A stretch of DNA of 64,000 nt from Opisthorchis felineus (Eukaryota > Platyhelminthes > Trematoda > Opisthorchiida > Opisthorchiidae): contig SJOL01004394.1 in NCBI GenBank assembly GCA_004794785.1, forward strand, positions 124,001 through 188,000. The letters are read 5' to 3'. Positions within the stretch are counted from its first letter, which is position 1; each line of letters opens with the position of its first letter. A program made the position numbers and the translations under genes. Below the pieces are notes generated by a model, which was given only the letters and a program-made list of their open reading frames with translations, was not told where the DNA came from and did not search any database. Below are positions 60,301 through 64,000 of the stretch, piece after piece.

Positions 60301-63300
60301 TAGCAAATCCGATGTCCCTAGTACAAAAACCGCTGTCATATTTGATGCTATTTACGTTATACCAAGCCTACAGTAATTTTTGATCTTAGAATTACTTAGC
60401 CAGAAGATCAAGATTGGCCTGTTCTGCAGAATTTACTAAAATCGTTCTCCAAATTTAGTTGCCTAAGTGTAACAATGCGGAATTAGTCCGTGAAACTGAC
60501 ACCCGAAAGCTTGAATCTCACCAGAACCTAAGTGGCTTATACCGATATAGGATGCCTCTCATCAGCAAACTAAGGTGATAAATTTTCACCGGACCAGAGA
60601 ATAAGGTGAGCAATTACCTTATTACGAAAGGCTTATATCATAACTGTCCATCTGACTTAGGGGTCATACCACCTAGAATACTCCTGATTTAGTTTCATCC
60701 AACCATCCGAAGTGGTTTAGAAAGGGTGGAACTATTAAAGCACAACTTTTGCTGTACCATTGCCTTTGATTTTCTCCAGCCCTGATGGCTATTTTAGGTA
60801 GAGTTGTGAGTGAAGCTGTTAAATCTTAAGTAGCACTCGTTTGGAGAAGCTGAACAAGGCTTTGGTAAGAAATGTTGCCTCAAGCTTTTCGGTGGAACAG
60901 GTTTCAACCAAAGTTAGCTTAGCGCCGATGTCGGTGAATAAGAGAGTCACTCAGATCAGAACGGCTCTCTTTAACAGATGAAAGTACTCAATGTGATGTC
61001 TCCATTTATGTAATGTCTATTGCGCGTAGTGATACCTTGTCTCTTTATCCATTCGGGAGTCATGAAAATCACTATACAACAGTAATGTGTGTCAACACCA
61101 AGCAGGTCGCATGTCTGAGCGCCTGACTGCGAAGCTGAGCAACCCAAGTGAAGAAGTAACCTGCATGTTTCATTTAATGCTATGAAGACTCGTGACACGC
61201 ACCATGAAGACTCAAAAATTAGGAGGCCAGTAAAATTCCTTGTCTGATTTCGTCATCAGGTGGGGTAGAGCCTGAAGTAAGGAGGAATTACATCAAGCAA
61301 CGAGTGGTGAACAAAACAGTGAGGAAATAACCAAAAGTATACGGGATCGCCGCCTTCACCCATTACGTATAAGTCACTGCAAGAAAGTTCAGGAAACAAA
61401 GCTTTAGGCTGGCCGGTCAGAAGTGTTCAAGAATAACTTTTCCCCAAGGACAGCGATCCCTTATTGGAGCTTTACTGCATTCTAAAAACGACTCAACTGT
61501 CCGAAACCAACTACCCTGAACTACTTAGACCACAACTTGCATAAGTGACGTTGTGTGGCTTTTCAGTTCTTAGGAAAACCAACTTATTATACCAGGTTAC
61601 TACAGGTATCAAATTAACCTTCAGAAAAACAATGATACTGTGGGCTTGATGTAAACAGAGTATGCAATTTTGTGCATTATCCAACTTAGAATTTTCAGTT
61701 TTCCCTAACCTGGAGGACTGACCATAAGGGTAGACCAGAGGTGAGTCATTTTGAGCAAAACATGCTATAAAAACTAATCGGCTTATAGCAATCTGTTCTC
61801 AGGGACATTAGTCCATGAGAGTGGGTTTCTTACGTAAAAACAGCTTTATTATACCATCGTTCAAACAGATGCTCCGTACAAGCGTTGCTCAGCCATTATA
61901 AATGCATTGTGGATAATGGCTGGAGGGGAATTACAGACAGAAAGCAAATCCTTGTTGGACCAGTTTTCTTGACTGTACTTCATTAACTTGACCACTCAGA
62001 TACCGATGAAATCGGAAACCATAAGGCAATCCAGATGCCGGGTGAAAAACATTTGATCACTTTATCATGTTTTCGTGCCGTTTATTGAACAATACATGTT
62101 CGGTGTGGGTTGATACACGTCACTTCACTCGTGTAAGCGTGCATATGAGTGTCCAAGATTATGGCTTCAGTTTTCACCTTATTCAGGGACAACACCATTC
62201 GGTGATATTATGTTTTGTCTAAACAAACACCATCAGGAAAATTTCATTCCTGTGATATCTGTAATCTGACTCACTTCTGGGACAGGTTTTTAGGCCCTGT
62301 TCTTCCATTCGCAAGTGCCCTGTTGCTGCACCTACAAAAGCGAAGTCTTTTGCATCACTAAGAGTCTTTTCCATTTGTTTTTAATAGTTGTAACCACTGC
62401 AAACTGTCAATTTAGACACTGCTTCTTCCCAAAGCACTTGATCGAAACAGACAGAGAACAGGTAATGAGTGTTTTACACGAACCGTCGTATGAACGGTGG
62501 AATGAGTAGCATAGCAGTGTCAGAGTGCTTGAAATCGAGTTAAAATAGGCGCCGCAAACTTGACGTTCGAAGCCAATCAACCTGGTACGCTTGATCTGTG
62601 TATTCTACAAAGTCGTTCTCACTGGAAGTCAGCTGCCCGAAAGCTGACTGCTGTGCATTTAGTTCAAGCCCCATCAGAAGATATCGGGATATTTATGGTC
62701 GTAGGCGAGGTAATAAAAGTGCCGTACATATTTCTTTTATCGAGAGAATGAATTCAGTATCTGTTTTTTTTAAGATCATTCATTCCCAGCAGTGGTAACT
62801 GACTCAGCCATTTAACAAGAGGATCTTTCAATCAAATATCCCCGGGTTTGACTCCCTGGTTTTGAGGTTTAGCTTCACACCGGTACCCCGGAATTTATTA
62901 CAGGCCCGGGTCTTAATATCTACGTTCGGAATTCATTCAGTAAGGAGAACTTCATAAATGTCTCTAATGTTTGAAGACCGCACTGATCAGGCAAACACAT
63001 GGAAAAAACGACAACAAGGATACTTTAAATAAAACTCCTGACTAACGTTACGGGACATATCAGTCATTGGCTAACAACAGACAAGGTAGGACTATGTGGT
63101 ACGTAAAAACCAGCGACCACAATGTTCTCGTGTGGCAGGATTACAGTGAAAGACAGATCACGCTTACGTGGGCCTTGTGAAATTTAGTTCACGGTCAGTA
63201 TGTGTTGCACCTGAGTAGACAACAGCACATGTTATCTAAATTGATTGTAGCCATTCCCACAATCGATTATTCAGCTGGTAAAACGTTGTGTTCATCTTGC

Positions 63301-64000
63301 CATTTTGAAAAACCAGACAAATGCTTTAACAGTTAAAGAAGAGGGAAAACGATGGTTTTTTTAAGACATAAAAGAGGGCAACGAACTTCTAGTGTGAAGG
63401 CACTAACTATATGAACTAACGAGCTGGTTTAAATGAATTCTTTTTGGAATGAGGAGAAAATTGGTATAGTCTAGTTTCTTCTAATGTTGCCGCAAAAATC
63501 ACATAGATCAATTCTTCGGATGGGTATTTTATGGTTCACCAGTTAGGCTGGAAACACCGCCAAATAGTAAAAGTGATGGGTATTTCGCACTTGAAAAGAT
63601 GAAGCTATCTCTACTTTGGGATTGTTCATACCAACAGGAAAATCGAAATCATCTACTAAAAAACTCTTGGTCGTGGGTATTTTGTCGGCGCGTCTTTCAT
63701 TATAACACTGCTCGTTTTCAGCTATTCGATTGGTTTGTTTCATTACAAATTACTTTTCTGATCAGCACTTCCAATGATCCGAATGCGCTGTCTGCACGTA
63801 GCTGGACTTCTTGATCCATCTATATTGTACATGTTCATGCATAAGCTATTGACCTACAAGATGTTGCGAACAGCTAACCAAATGAAGCACGAGCAGTTTA
63901 ACTGCACTCCCCTTTTCTTCACATCTGCTCCCAGCATGAAAGTCCGCATGTTAGCACGTGGCATAGCGAGCCCTCCAGTCAAGCACTGTGAAAGTCTACC

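Larger units (their letters stand above)
52151..64000 (-). other. upstream EGFR intron or flank with no defensible exon
   Basis: L domain 1, the signal peptide and the promoter should lie on this side. I searched the minus strand for the leucine-rich and CWG-type motifs and found only a weak candidate at 54294-54372. Repeats present are family B (54894-54960) and two tandem reversed copies of family A (56915-57030, 57208-57330). The stretches 57340-64000 and 52160-54200 contain only short frames that do not look like protein. Confidence 0.5.

Noticed and set aside
62790..62860. tRNA-like boxes (GACTCAGCCATTTAAC and GGGTTTGACTCCC)
   Set aside because: No acceptor stem or anticodon arm can be folded, so this is too weak for a tRNA or SINE call.

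Overview
The window looks like nuclear DNA of a parasitic flatworm, most likely a digenean trematode. It is AT-rich, has no dense gene array, carries very long introns, and is strewn with broken retroelements: an APE-type LINE, a CsRn1/Kabuki-like Ty3/gypsy element with a CHCC-type Gag knuckle, and tRNA-derived SINEs. I cannot name the species from the sequence alone.

One host gene can be supported. It lies on the minus strand and encodes part of the extracellular region of an EGF-receptor-family tyrosine kinase. Seven exons were found at 52038-52150, 30323-30464, 27282-27389, 24187-24319, 19901-20115, 16961-17152 and 1378-1760, in transcript order. All have AG/GT borders, all six junctions agree in phase, and together they give 428 uninterrupted codons. 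They run from the furin-like cysteine-rich domain II, through receptor L domain 2, into the second cysteine-rich domain (IV). L domain 1 and the signal peptide should lie upstream (above 52150, perhaps beyond 64000). The remainder of domain IV, the membrane span and the kinase should lie downstream, below position 1.

Everything else is intron or flank. The 15.2 kb intron 1761-16960 holds three LINE fragments, two SINEs, two imperfect palindromes, microsatellites and an assembly gap at an AT repeat. The 21.6 kb intron 30465-52037 holds an internally deleted Ty3/gypsy element (43351-45616, same strand as the receptor), a LINE with a SINE inserted in it (46850-49392), a second LINE deletion product (49790-50390), and a possible in-frame cysteine-rich cassette exon. 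The smaller introns hold more repeats. The 12 kb above 52150 has repeats but no gene I can defend.

I found no CRISPR, operon, prophage or new defence-like system. The most interesting points are the receptor's gene structure, an insertion of about 44 residues in its domain IV, the candidate cassette exon, and the clear record of nested transposition and foldback repeats.
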